This document shows, piece by piece, positions 8,745-17,632 of a stretch of DNA of 64,000 nt; positions within the stretch are counted from its first letter, which is position 1; every line of letters begins with the position of its first letter. Below the pieces are notes generated by a model. The model saw nothing but the letters and a program-made list of their open reading frames with translations, was not told the origin of the DNA and searched no databases. Origin of the DNA: Pseudomonas sp. G.S.17 (lineage in GTDB: Bacteria; Pseudomonadota; Gammaproteobacteria; Pseudomonadales; Pseudomonadaceae); assembly GCF_038096165.1 (NCBI RefSeq), contig NZ_CP151076.1, forward strand, positions 5,081,501-5,145,500, given 5' to 3'. The position numbers and the translations under genes are program-made.

Positions 8745-10178
8745 ATGTTTATGATTACGTCGCTTCGTCCGATCCTTGCTCTGCTCGTCGCCGTGGCGTT
8801 GAGTGGGTGCGATGACGCCCCGCGTTTTACCCAGGCCGAGCCGGGTGAAGCGTTGGCGGGTGGGGCGGCGACGGTGAACAAGACGGATCGCAACGCGTTT
8901 TCGCTGCCTTCGGCCAACCTTTCGCCTGTGCGGCGGCTGGATTTCAGTGTCGGCAACAGCTTCTTTCGCAGCCCATGGGTGATTGCACCTTCGACCACCA
9001 CGGCTCGCGACGGTCTGGGGCCATTGTTCAATACCAACGCCTGCCAGAATTGCCACATCAAGGACGGTCGCGGCCATCCGCCCGAAAACGGCGACAGCAA
9101 TGCTGTGTCGATGCTGGTACGCCTGTCGATTGCCGACGATCCGGCTCATGCAGACCTGATCAAAACCGCTGGCATTTTGCCCGAGCCGACTTATGGCGGG
9201 CAGTTGCAGGATATGTCGATTCCCGGCGTTGCGCCGGAAGGCCGTGTGCGCGTCGAGTATGAGCCGCTGCCGGTGCATTTCCGGGACGGTACGCAGGTCG
9301 AGCTGCGCAAACCGACCTTGAGCATCACTCAGTTGGGATATGGCCCGATGCACCCTGAAACACGCGCATCGGCGCGTATTGCCCCGCCGATGATCGGTCT
9401 CGGGCTGCTGGAGGCGATTCCCGATGCGGCAATTCTGGCCAATGCCGACCCGGACGATGCAGACGGCGATGGTATTTCCGGGCGTCCAAACTGGGTCTGG
9501 GATGACACCGCGCAGCAAGTCGCACTGGGCAAGTTCGGCTGGAAAGCCGGTCAGCCCAACATCAATCAACAAAACATTCACGCGTTCTCTGGTGATATGG
9601 GCCTGACCACCAGCCTGAGAATGTTTGATGACTGCACGCCCGCGCAAACTGACTGCCTTGCGGCGCCCACCGGCAATGGTCCGGATGGCGAGCCCGAGGT
9701 CAGCGACAACATTTTGCGACTGGTGCTGTTCTACACGCGAAATCTGGCCGTGCCCGCCCGCCGAGACGTTGAAAATCCGCAGGTGTTGGCTGGCAAGAAT
9801 CTGTTCTATAAAGCTGGCTGCCAGCAATGCCACACGCCGCAGTTCAAGACCGCGCATGATGCCGCCGAGCCGGAGCAGGCTGATCAGGTCATCCGTCCCT
9901 ACAGCGATTTGCTGCTGCACGACATGGGCGAAGAACTGGCTGACAATCGCACCGAGTTTCAGGCTACAAGCCGCGAGTGGCGAACCCCACCGTTATGGGG
10001 GATTGGTCTGACGCAAACAGTCAGCGGGCACACCCAGTTTCTGCATGATGGCCGCGCCCGAAATCTGCTCGAGGCGGTGCTCTGGCACGGCGGCGAAGCC
10101 CAGGCGGCACAACGACAAGTATTGGCATTCGATGCCGAGCAACGCGCCGCGCTGCTGGCATTCCTGAATTCGTTATGA
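8745..10178 (+). CDS. Di-heme oxidoreductase family (DUF1111/DHOR) c-type cytochrome lipoprotein
   Basis: 477 residues with a lipoprotein signal (lipobox LSGC around residues 19-22). Two c-type heme-binding CxxCH motifs are present: CQNCH at 100-104 and CQQCH at 359-363. Length and motif spacing fit the DHOR family (thiol oxidoreductase-like di-heme cytochromes), which often sit beside imelysin genes in iron-regulated operons. The protein is predicted to be periplasmic and membrane-anchored, and its electron partner is unknown. It is the first gene of a tight operon with the imelysin and DUF1513 genes, with 30 bp to the next start. Confidence 0.85.
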   Translation: MFMITSLRPILALLVAVALSGCDDAPRFTQAEPGEALAGGAATVNKTDRNAFSLPSANLSPVRRLDFSVGNSFFRSPWVIAPSTTTARDGLGPLFNTNACQNCHIKDGRGHPPENGDSNAVSMLVRLSIADDPAHADLIKTAGILPEPTYGGQLQDMSIPGVAPEGRVRVEYEPLPVHFRDGTQVELRKPTLSITQLGYGPMHPETRASARIAPPMIGLGLLEAIPDAAILANADPDDADGDGISGRPNWVWDDTAQQVALGKFGWKAGQPNINQQNIHAFSGDMGLTTSLRMFDDCTPAQTDCLAAPTGNGPDGEPEVSDNILRLVLFYTRNLAVPARRDVENPQVLAGKNLFYKAGCQQCHTPQFKTAHDAAEPEQADQVIRPYSDLLLHDMGEELADNRTEFQATSREWRTPPLWGIGLTQTVSGHTQFLHDGRARNLLEAVLWHGGEAQAAQRQVLAFDAEQRAALLAFLNSL

Positions 10179-10208
10179 CTTCTTTCATTTAAAAATAAGG
10201 AGCCGGAC

Positions 10209-11273
10209 ATGTTCCGTCCCAAGTTGCTCTTCACCAGCCTTGCCGCTCTTGCTTTGGGTGCCTGCGCACCGGCCGATCCACAGGCTGTCACTTCGGCGTC
10301 CATCGCCAAGCAAGTGATCCTGCCGACTTACAGTCGCTGGGTAGATGCTGACCGGCAACTGGCGGTCAGCGCCCTCGCCTTCTGTCAGGGCAAGACCGAT
10401 CTGGCCACCGCTCGCGCCGACTTCCTGCACGCGCAGAAGACCTGGGCCGAATTGCAGCCCTTGCTGATCGGTCCGCTGGCCGAGGGCAATCGCTCGTGGC
10501 AGGTGCAGTTCTGGCCGGACAAGAAAAACCTGGTCGGCCGTCAGGTCGAGCAACTGGTGACCGCCCAGCCGCAAATCAGCGCCGAAGCCCTGTCCAAATC
10601 CAGCGTTGTGGTGCAAGGCCTGTCGGCCTACGAATACATTCTGTTCGACGCCGAAATCGACATGGCCAACGCCGAACAGAAAGCGCGTTATTGCCCGCTG
10701 TTGATGGCGATTGGCGAGCGTCAGAAAACCCTGGCGGAAGAAATCCTCAGTCGCTGGAACAGCAACGACGGCATGCTTGCCCAGCTGAGCAAATTCCCCA
10801 ACCAGCGCTATGCCGATTCCCACGAAGCCATCGCCGAATTGCTGCGGGTTCAAGTCACCGCCCTGGACAGCCTGAAGAAAAAACTTGGTACGCCGCTGGG
10901 TCGCCAGACCAAAGGTTTGCCGCAACCTTTTCAGGCGGATGCATGGCGCAGCAAGTCGTCACTCAGCAGCCTGGAAGCCAGCCTGATCAGCGCTGAAACG
11001 GTATGGGCCGGCGTTGACAATCACGGTCTGCGCGGTCTGTTGCCCGCCGAGCAGAAACCACTGGCCGACAAGATCGACGCTGCCTACGCTGCCAGTCGTA
11101 AACTGCTGACTGCACTGAAGCCGCCGCTGGCCGATCTGCTGGCCAGTGAAGAAGGCCGTCAGCAGCTCAACGCGTTCTACGACAGCCTCAACGTGGTTCA
11201 TCGCTTGCACGAAGGCGAGCTGGCCAAGGCGCTGGGTATTCAACTGGGCTTCAACGCCAACGACGGCGATTGA
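10209..11273 (+). CDS. Imelysin family lipoprotein with degenerate metal motif
   Basis: 354 residues with a lipoprotein signal ending LGAC (about residues 16-19). The remainder resembles the imelysin/EfeO-like all-helical fold (two repeats, YSRWVDADRQLAVSA and similar helices). Where the family normally carries GxHxxE, this copy has GLSAYE at residues 137-142: Gly and Glu are kept but His is replaced by Ser. Such second imelysins occur beside DHOR and DUF1513 genes. A role in iron handling is inferred from the family and the upstream Fur-like box. The preceding AAGGAG at 10196-10201 is a good ribosome binding site for the ATG at 10209. Confidence 0.85.
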   Translation: MFRPKLLFTSLAALALGACAPADPQAVTSASIAKQVILPTYSRWVDADRQLAVSALAFCQGKTDLATARADFLHAQKTWAELQPLLIGPLAEGNRSWQVQFWPDKKNLVGRQVEQLVTAQPQISAEALSKSSVVVQGLSAYEYILFDAEIDMANAEQKARYCPLLMAIGERQKTLAEEILSRWNSNDGMLAQLSKFPNQRYADSHEAIAELLRVQVTALDSLKKKLGTPLGRQTKGLPQPFQADAWRSKSSLSSLEASLISAETVWAGVDNHGLRGLLPAEQKPLADKIDAAYAASRKLLTALKPPLADLLASEEGRQQLNAFYDSLNVVHRLHEGELAKALGIQLGFNANDGD

Positions 11274-11287
11274 ACGAGAGGATTTTG

Positions 11288-12388
11288 ATGATGTTGCGAC
11301 GCCAGGCTCTGGCCCTTGGAAGTCTGCTGCTCAGTGCTTGCACCTTGGGCGGCTGGACGCTGTTTCGCCAAAAAGGCAAGGATCCGCTGTTGCTGTCAGC
11401 TCGTGACGATGCCGATGGGCAGCATTACGCCGTGGGTTATCAGCTGGATGGCAAACAAGTCTTCGCGACAAAGGTGGGCCAGCGCTGCCACGACATCATC
11501 AATCACCCGACGCTGAATCTGGCGTTGTTCGTGGCCCGTCGTCCCGGTACCGAAAGCTACCTGATCGACCTGCGCGATGGTCGATTGCTACAGACGATTA
11601 CGTCGCAGCCCAATCGACATTTTTATGGCCATGCAGTGATTCACAGCAGCGGCGAATGGCTGTACGCCACCGAAAATGACACCACCGATCCGGGTCGCGG
11701 CCTGTTGGGCGTGTACCGTTTCGAAGGTCAGCGCCTCGTGCATTTTGGGGAAATTCCTACCCATGGCGTCGGTCCGCATCAGGTGTCATGGATGCCCGAT
11801 GGCGAAACGCTGGTGGTCGCCAACGGCGGTATACGCACCGAGGCCGAAAGCCGGGTCGAGATGAACCTCAACGCCATGCAGCCCAGTCTGGTGCTGATGC
11901 AGCGCGACGGCACCCTGCTGAGCAAGGAAACCCTCAGGCAATCCATGAACAGCGTCCGTCACATGGGCATCGCCAGCGATGGCACCATTGTCGCTGGCCA
12001 GCAATTCATGGGCGATGCGCACGAGAGCGCCGAGCTGTTGGCGATCAAGCGCCCCGGCCAGCCATTCCAGGCGTTTCCCGTGGCTGAGCAACAACTCGCT
12101 GCGATGGGCCACTACACCGCCAGCGTCGCGGTACACAGCGACCTGCGTCTGGTGGCGCTCACCGCTCCACGGGGCAACCGCTTCTTTATCTGGGATCTGG
12201 ACAGCGGCGCGGTTCGCCTTGACGCGCCACTGCCCGATTGCGCCGGCGTCGGCGCAGTTGCCGATGGTTTCGTGGTCACCTCGGGCCAGGGCCGCTGCCG
12301 TTTCTACGACTGCCGCCAGACCGAACTGCTGGCCAAGCCACTGGATTTGCCAACGGGTTTTTGGGACAACCATCTGCATCTGGTTTGA
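11288..12388 (+). CDS. DUF1513 domain-containing periplasmic protein (beta-propeller-like)
   Basis: About 366 residues. The start at ATG 11288 is preferred over TTG 11270 because GAGAGGA lies just upstream and the protein then begins MMLRRQALALG. That looks like a twin-arginine signal, followed by a possible lipobox LSAC. The repeated blocks (HDIINHPTLNLALFVARRPG, HFYGHAVIHSSGEWLYATEN, HQVSWMPDGETLVVANGG) look like propeller blades, as expected for DUF1513. The function is unknown. It is consistently the third gene in DHOR-imelysin operons, suggesting a shared iron- or redox-linked role in the periplasm. The operon ends here, with a weak GC-rich hairpin at 12419-12440. Confidence 0.8.
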   Translation: MMLRRQALALGSLLLSACTLGGWTLFRQKGKDPLLLSARDDADGQHYAVGYQLDGKQVFATKVGQRCHDIINHPTLNLALFVARRPGTESYLIDLRDGRLLQTITSQPNRHFYGHAVIHSSGEWLYATENDTTDPGRGLLGVYRFEGQRLVHFGEIPTHGVGPHQVSWMPDGETLVVANGGIRTEAESRVEMNLNAMQPSLVLMQRDGTLLSKETLRQSMNSVRHMGIASDGTIVAGQQFMGDAHESAELLAIKRPGQPFQAFPVAEQQLAAMGHYTASVAVHSDLRLVALTAPRGNRFFIWDLDSGAVRLDAPLPDCAGVGAVADGFVVTSGQGRCRFYDCRQTELLAKPLDLPTGFWDNHLHLV

Positions 12389-12535
12389 TGCCGAGACTCG
12401 AATCCAAGCCCATGACATAACCCGAGCAAAGGTCCGGGTTTGAAGTAATATTGCGTGACATTTTTATCGGGCACCTCATGAGCCGCAAGGATTAACGTGC
12501 TCGCCTGATTCACCTGTATTTGCAAGGAAGTGAAT

Positions 12536-13687
12536 ATGCTGCGTCGCCGTATGTTGATCATGCTGGGTGTGGTGCTGCTCGTGGTGTTACTGCTGGCGGG
12601 CTACAAGGCTTTTTCTGTCTATCAACAAATCCAACAGTTCAGCGCGCCGAAACCGCCGATCAGTGTGTCCGTGGCGACGGCCAGCGAACGTGCCTGGCAG
12701 AGCCGTCTGCCGGCCATCGGCACGCTCAAGGCCTTGCAGGGCGTCGACCTGAGCCTGGAAATCGCCGGTACGGTCAAGGCCTTGATGTTTGACTCCGGGC
12801 AAACAGTTCGCGTCGGCCAGCCGTTGCTGCAACTGGACAGCGATGTGGAAAAAGCCCTGCTCGGCACGGCTGAAGCCGACCTTGGCCTGGCCCAGGTGGA
12901 ACAGGGTCGTGGCAGCAAACTGGTAGGCGATCAGGCGATTTCCCGAGGCGACTTCGACAAGCTTGTGGCGCAGCTGAAAAAGGCCAGTGCCACCGTTGCG
13001 CAGTTGAATGCATCCCTGGCGAAGAAGCGCATTCTCGCGCCATTCAGCGGCACCATCGGCATTCGTCAGGTCGACGTCGGTGACTATCTGGCCAGCGGCA
13101 CGGTCATCGCCACCTTGCAGGACTTGAGCAGCCTTTATCTCGATTTCTATGTGCCGGAACAGGCGCTGCCCAATCTGGCCGTTGGCCAGAAAGCACTGGT
13201 CAACGTCGCGGCTTACCCCAAGCAGAGTTTCGAAGCGACGCTCAGCGCGATCAACCCCAAGGTCGACGAAACCACTCGTAACCTGTTGGTACGCGCCACG
13301 CTGCCGAATCCCGAGAGTAAATTGCTGCCTGGCATGTTCGCTGATCTGCACGTCTTGCTGCCTGGGCCGAAGACGCAAATCGTGCTGCCGGAAAGCGCGA
13401 TTACCTACACGCTCTATGGCAACTCGGTTTATGTCGTGGTGCCGAAGAAAAACGACAAAGGTGAGCCGGAAAAAGACGCCAAGGGTGAAGCGCAGCTAGC
13501 CGTGGAGCGGCGTTTCGTGGAAACCGGCGAGCGCCGCGACGGGCTGGTGATCATCAGCAAAGGGATCAAGGCGGGCGAGCAAGTGGTCAGCGGTGGTCAG
13601 CTCAAACTCGATAACGGTGCCCATGTCGCGATCAGTGCCGACACCACTTTGCCAGCCGAACAGAACAGTCAGCCTCGCGCAGACTGA
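12536..13687 (+). CDS. mexV: RND efflux periplasmic adaptor (membrane fusion protein), MexV-like
   Basis: About 383 residues. An N-terminal membrane anchor or signal (LIMLGVVLLVVLLLAGY) is followed by the typical HlyD/AcrA layout: a first lipoyl half-motif around residues 60-100, a short alpha-hairpin, a second lipoyl half (KKRILAPFSGTIGIRQVDVG), a beta-barrel and a membrane-proximal domain. ATG 12536 is preferred over the GTG two codons earlier because of AAGGA at 12523-12527. The hairpin is short. The gene is directly followed by the RND pump gene. Position after DUF1513 matches P. aeruginosa mexV (PA4374, from memory). Confidence 0.82.
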   Translation: MLRRRMLIMLGVVLLVVLLLAGYKAFSVYQQIQQFSAPKPPISVSVATASERAWQSRLPAIGTLKALQGVDLSLEIAGTVKALMFDSGQTVRVGQPLLQLDSDVEKALLGTAEADLGLAQVEQGRGSKLVGDQAISRGDFDKLVAQLKKASATVAQLNASLAKKRILAPFSGTIGIRQVDVGDYLASGTVIATLQDLSSLYLDFYVPEQALPNLAVGQKALVNVAAYPKQSFEATLSAINPKVDETTRNLLVRATLPNPESKLLPGMFADLHVLLPGPKTQIVLPESAITYTLYGNSVYVVVPKKNDKGEPEKDAKGEAQLAVERRFVETGERRDGLVIISKGIKAGEQVVSGGQLKLDNGAHVAISADTTLPAEQNSQPRAD

Positions 13688-13701
13688 TCAAGGAATTCTT
13701 C

Positions 13702-16700
13702 ATGGCTTTTACAGATCCGTTCATCCGTCGTCCGGTGCTCGCCACCGTGATCAGCCTGCTGATTGTGTTGCTGGGTTTTCAGGCGTTCAGCAAGCTGACC
13801 ATTCGCCAGTATCCCCAGATGGAAAACGCCCTGATCACGGTGACCACGGCGTACCCCGGCGCCAATGCCGAAACCATTCAGGGCTATATCACGCAACCCT
13901 TGCAGCAAAGTCTGGCAAGCGCGGAAGGCATCGACTACATGACGTCGGTCAGCCGGCAGAATTTCTCGATCGTTTCGATCTATGCGCGCATCGGCGCCGA
14001 CAGCGACCGCCTGTTCACCGAGTTGCTGGCCAAGGCCAACGAAGTAAAAAACAAGCTGCCGCAAGACGCCGAAGATCCGGTGCTGAGCAAGGAAGCAGCG
14101 GATGCTTCGGCGCTGATGTACATCAGTTTCTACAGCTCGGAACTGAGCAATCCGCAAATCACCGACTATCTGTCCCGGGTGATCCAGCCAAAGCTGGCGA
14201 CATTGCCGGGCATGGCCGAAGCGGAAATCCTCGGCAATCAGGTGTTCGCCATGCGGCTGTGGCTCGACCCTGTGCGACTGGCGGGTTTCGGCCTCACGGC
14301 GGCGGATGTCACCGACGCGGTGCGGCGCTACAACTTTCTGTCAGCCGCCGGCGAGGTCAAGGGCGAGTACGTCGTGACCAGCATCAACGCGACCACTGAA
14401 CTGAAATCCGCCGAAGCCTTCGCCGCCATCCCGCTCAAGACATTGGGCGACCGTCGCGTGTTGCTGGGCGATGTGGCGCGGGTCGAGATGGGCGCGGAAA
14501 ACTACGACACGGTCAGCTCGTTCGATGGCACGCCGTCGGTGTATATCGGCATCAAGGGCACGCCCAGTTCCAACCCGCTGGATGTGATCAAGGAAGTGCG
14601 GCGCATCATGCCGGAGCTGGAAAGCCAGCTGCCGCCGAGCCTGAAAGTGTCCATCGCCTACGACGCCACGCTGTTCATTCAGGCCTCGATCAACGAGGTG
14701 GTGAAAACCCTGATCGAAGCGGTGCTGATCGTGATTGTCGTGGTGTTCCTGTTCCTCGGCGCGTTGCGCTCGGTGCTGATCCCGGTCATCACCATTCCGC
14801 TGTCGATGATCGGCGTGCTGTTCTTCATGCAACTGATGGGCTACTCGATCAACCTGCTGACACTGCTGGCCATGGTGCTGGCCATCGGGCTGGTGGTGGA
14901 CGATGCGATTGTGGTGGTGGAGAACATCCATCGCCATATCGAGGAAGGCAAGACGCCACTGGACGCCGCCATTGAAGGCGCGCGAGAGATCGCTATGCCG
15001 GTGGTTTCCATGACCATCACCCTCGCAGCGGTTTACGCGCCCATTGGCTTCCTGGAGGGGCTGACGGGCGCGCTGTTCAAGGAGTTCGCCTTGACGCTGG
15101 CTGGTGCGGTGGTGATTTCCGGCGTGGTCGCGCTGACTCTGTCGCCGATGATGTGCGCCTTGCTCCTGCGTCACGACGAGAATCCCAGCGGCCTGGCGCA
15201 CAAGCTCGACCAGATTTTCGACCGGCTCAAGGCGCGCTATCGCAGCATGCTGCACGGCACGCTGAATACGCGGCCGGTGGTGCTGGTGTTTGCGGTGATC
15301 GTGTTGTGCCTGATTCCGGTGCTGCTCAAATTCACCAAGTCGGAGCTGGCTCCGGACGAAGATCAGGGCATCATTTTCATGATGGCGACGTCGCCGCAGC
15401 CCACCAACCTGGATTACATCAATCGCTACACCGATCAGTTCATCCAGATATTCAAAGGGTTTCCCGAATACTACTCGTCGTTCCAGATCAACGGTTTCAA
15501 CGGCGTGCAAACCGGGGTCGGCGGCTTCCTGCTCAAGCCGTGGGACGAACGTAGCCGCACGCAAATGGAGATCCTGCCGGAGGTTCAGGCGAAGCTGGCG
15601 GGTATCAGCGGTTTGCAGATTTTCGGCTTCAACCTGCCATCGCTTCCGGGCACCGGTGAAGGCTTGCCGTTTCAGTTTGTGATCAATACGCCGAACGATT
15701 ACTCGGCGTTGCTGGAAGTGGCCGAGCGCATCAAGGCGCGGGCCACGGAGTCAGGCAAGTTTGCCTTTCTGGATATCGATCTGGCCTTCGACAAACCGGA
15801 AGTGGTGGTTGATATCGACCGGGCCAAGGCCGCGCAGATGGGGGTTTCCATGGCGGATCTGGGCGGAACGCTCGCCACCCTGCTGGGCGAGGCGGAAATC
15901 AATCGTTTCACCATCGAAGGACGCAGCTACAAGGTCATCGCTCAGGTTGAGCGCCCTTACCGGGACAATCCAGGCTGGCTGAACAACTATTACGTGAAGA
16001 ACAGCGACGGCAAACTGCTCGCACTGTCCACTGTGATCAATGTCAGCGACCGCGCACGGCCGCGCCAGCTCAATCAGTTCCAGCAGCTCAACTCGGCGAT
16101 CATTCAGGGCTTCCCGATTGTCAGCATGGGCGAAGCCATTGAAACCATTCGCCAGATCGCCAGCGAAGAGGCGCCGGCAGGTTTTGCCTACGACTATGCA
16201 GGCGCGTCGCGGCAGTACGTGCAGGAAGGCAGCGCGTTATGGGTGACGTTTGCCCTGGCGCTGGCGATTATCTTTCTGGTGTTGGCGGCGCAATTCGAAA
16301 GCTTCCGTGACCCGCTGGTGATTCTGGTGACCGTGCCGCTGTCGATTTGCGGTGCCTTGATCCCGCTGTTCCTGGGGCTTTCGAGCATGAATATCTATAC
16401 CCAGGTCGGGCTGGTGACCTTGATCGGCTTGATCAGCAAGCACGGGATTCTGATTGTGGAGTTCGCCAATCAGCTGCGCCGCGACAAGGGCCTGTCGGCC
16501 AGGGAAGCGGTGGAAGAAGCGGCGGCGATTCGTCTGCGACCGGTATTGATGACTACGGCCGCGATGGTCTTCGGCATGGTGCCGTTGATTCTGGCCACTG
16601 GCGCAGGCGCAGTCAGCCGGTTTGATATTGGTACCGTGATTGCCACGGGGATGTCGGTCGGAACGTTGTTTACGTTGTTCGTGCTGCCTTGCGTCTATAC

Positions 16701-16764
16701 GTTTCTGGCGGCGCCGGACAAGAAAGTCGCAGCACCGGCGGCACAGCCAGCCCCTTTGAACTGA
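13702..16764 (+). CDS. mexW: RND multidrug efflux inner-membrane transporter, MexW-like
   Basis: 1020 residues, full length for the HAE1/AcrB family. Features include the N-terminal FTDPFIRRPVLATVISLLIV segment, two large periplasmic loops, the TM4 motif with acidic residues (AIGLVVDDAIVVVENIHRHI) required for proton translocation, and the second-half repeat ending LPCVYTFLAAP. It works with the adaptor immediately upstream. No outer-membrane channel gene follows, as in MexVW, which is reported to borrow OprM, so the pump probably recruits a TolC/OprM-type protein from elsewhere. AAGGA at 13690-13694 precedes the ATG. No local regulator gene is visible. Confidence 0.85.
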   Translation: MAFTDPFIRRPVLATVISLLIVLLGFQAFSKLTIRQYPQMENALITVTTAYPGANAETIQGYITQPLQQSLASAEGIDYMTSVSRQNFSIVSIYARIGADSDRLFTELLAKANEVKNKLPQDAEDPVLSKEAADASALMYISFYSSELSNPQITDYLSRVIQPKLATLPGMAEAEILGNQVFAMRLWLDPVRLAGFGLTAADVTDAVRRYNFLSAAGEVKGEYVVTSINATTELKSAEAFAAIPLKTLGDRRVLLGDVARVEMGAENYDTVSSFDGTPSVYIGIKGTPSSNPLDVIKEVRRIMPELESQLPPSLKVSIAYDATLFIQASINEVVKTLIEAVLIVIVVVFLFLGALRSVLIPVITIPLSMIGVLFFMQLMGYSINLLTLLAMVLAIGLVVDDAIVVVENIHRHIEEGKTPLDAAIEGAREIAMPVVSMTITLAAVYAPIGFLEGLTGALFKEFALTLAGAVVISGVVALTLSPMMCALLLRHDENPSGLAHKLDQIFDRLKARYRSMLHGTLNTRPVVLVFAVIVLCLIPVLLKFTKSELAPDEDQGIIFMMATSPQPTNLDYINRYTDQFIQIFKGFPEYYSSFQINGFNGVQTGVGGFLLKPWDERSRTQMEILPEVQAKLAGISGLQIFGFNLPSLPGTGEGLPFQFVINTPNDYSALLEVAERIKARATESGKFAFLDIDLAFDKPEVVVDIDRAKAAQMGVSMADLGGTLATLLGEAEINRFTIEGRSYKVIAQVERPYRDNPGWLNNYYVKNSDGKLLALSTVINVSDRARPRQLNQFQQLNSAIIQGFPIVSMGEAIETIRQIASEEAPAGFAYDYAGASRQYVQEGSALWVTFALALAIIFLVLAAQFESFRDPLVILVTVPLSICGALIPLFLGLSSMNIYTQVGLVTLIGLISKHGILIVEFANQLRRDKGLSAREAVEEAAAIRLRPVLMTTAAMVFGMVPLILATGAGAVSRFDIGTVIATGMSVGTLFTLFVLPCVYTFLAAPDKKVAAPAAQPAPLN

Positions 16765-16805
16765 CAGATGCCACAAAAAAGCCGCTCCCCCCACCCCCCG
16801 TTCGA

Positions 16806-17320
16806 CCGGTAAGAGGAAACTTGAACCCGAAGACGGCGGATGGGCCAGCATCATTCGCCTGATCTGATCCGGTGTCTGCGCCACCGTCTTCCCGGACAAG
16901 TCCGGTCCTACCGAGCCCTACACGAACCGGTAGGAGGAGACTTGTCCCCGAAGACGGCGGATGGGCCAGCATCATTCGCCTGATCTGATCCGGTGTCTGC
17001 GCCACTGTCTTCCCGGACAAGTCCGGTCCTACCGAGCCCTACACAAACCGGTAGGAGGAGACTTGTCCCCGAAGACGGCGGATGGGCCAGCATCATTCGC
17101 CTGACCTGATCCGGTGTCTGCGCCACCGTCTTCCCGGACAAGTCCGGTCCTACCGAGCCCTACACCAACCGGCAGGAGGAGACTTGTCCCCGAAGACGGC
17201 GGATGGGCCAGCATCATTCGCCTGATCTGATCCGGTGTCTGCGCCACCGTCTTCCCGGACAAGTCCGGTCCTACCGAGCCCTAAACCAACCGGTAGGAGG
17301 AGACTTGTCCCCGAAGACGG
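16806..17320. repeat. Tandem array of a 121-bp REPIN unit (four full copies plus a partial fifth)
   Basis: Units begin at 16806, 16927, 17048 and 17169, with a 31-bp partial copy at 17290. The spacing is exactly 121 bp each time. Each unit has one REP arm (CCGGTAGGAGGAGACTTGTC...) and, about 78 bp later, an inverted arm (CCGTCTTCCCGGACAAGTCC...), so every unit is itself a REPIN. Copies 2-4 are nearly identical; copy 1 is more diverged. The array fills the 640-bp gap between convergent mexW and the small exported-protein gene. It also yields a ladder of spurious minus-strand ORFs. Confidence 0.92.
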
Positions 17321-17354
17321 TCGGACAGGTGGCGCTGCGTCAGACGCACACAAC

Positions 17355-17385
17355 AAGGCCCCGAAAACGGGGCCTTCATCGGTCA
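17355..17385. terminator. Likely bidirectional terminator between the REP array and the minus-strand wapQ operon
   Basis: AAGGCCCCGAAAACGGGGCCTT forms a 9-bp stem (AAGGCCCCG/CGGGGCCTT) with an AAAA loop. It lies 20-50 bp downstream of the minus-strand small gene. The U-tract is weak on both sides. Confidence 0.55.
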
Positions 17386-17404
17386 GTTATCTTTGCGTTG
17401 AATC

Positions 17405-17632
17405 TTAACGTTGCGGCCCTGAACCCTGGGCCAGGCCAAACATCAACAGCAGTAAATCGTGGTCTGGTTTTACGGTCTGCTCGACCTTGGCGACTCTGGG
17501 CAAAGGACAATGTCCTTCACCATGTTGAGCGCTCAAAATCTTCGTACCCGGCTCTTCCCAGGCGGCGAGAGCAACAGAAGCAACAGCCAACGCACCCACT
17601 ACAAAAAGACCTCGAGCCAGTTCTAGCTTCAT
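17405..17632 (-). CDS. Small exported protein of unknown function
   Basis: 75 residues: MKLELARG, then a hydrophobic stretch ending ASVALA, then about 52 mostly hydrophilic residues. This is a clean Sec signal peptide with a likely cleavage site after ALA. The mature part has one cysteine (GHCPLP) and a hydrophobic LLLLMFGLA near the end. Its ATG shares one base with the stop of the LPS kinase gene upstream (TGATG), so it is translationally coupled to it. A longer in-frame extension upstream would run inside the kinase gene and lose the signal peptide, so I reject it. I do not recognise the family. Context suggests an envelope role under ColR control. Confidence 0.6.
   Translation of the reverse strand: MKLELARGLFVVGALAVASVALAAWEEPGTKILSAQHGEGHCPLPRVAKVEQTVKPDHDLLLLMFGLAQGSGPQR

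Noticed and set aside
16806-17320. Array considered as CRISPR
   Set aside because: The whole 121-bp unit repeats, including the parts that would be spacers. There are no unique spacers and no cas genes.
16670-17356. Series of similar small minus-strand ORFs beginning MSGKTVAQTPDQ
   Set aside because: They are translations of the 121-bp REPIN array, restart at each copy and lack ribosome binding sites.
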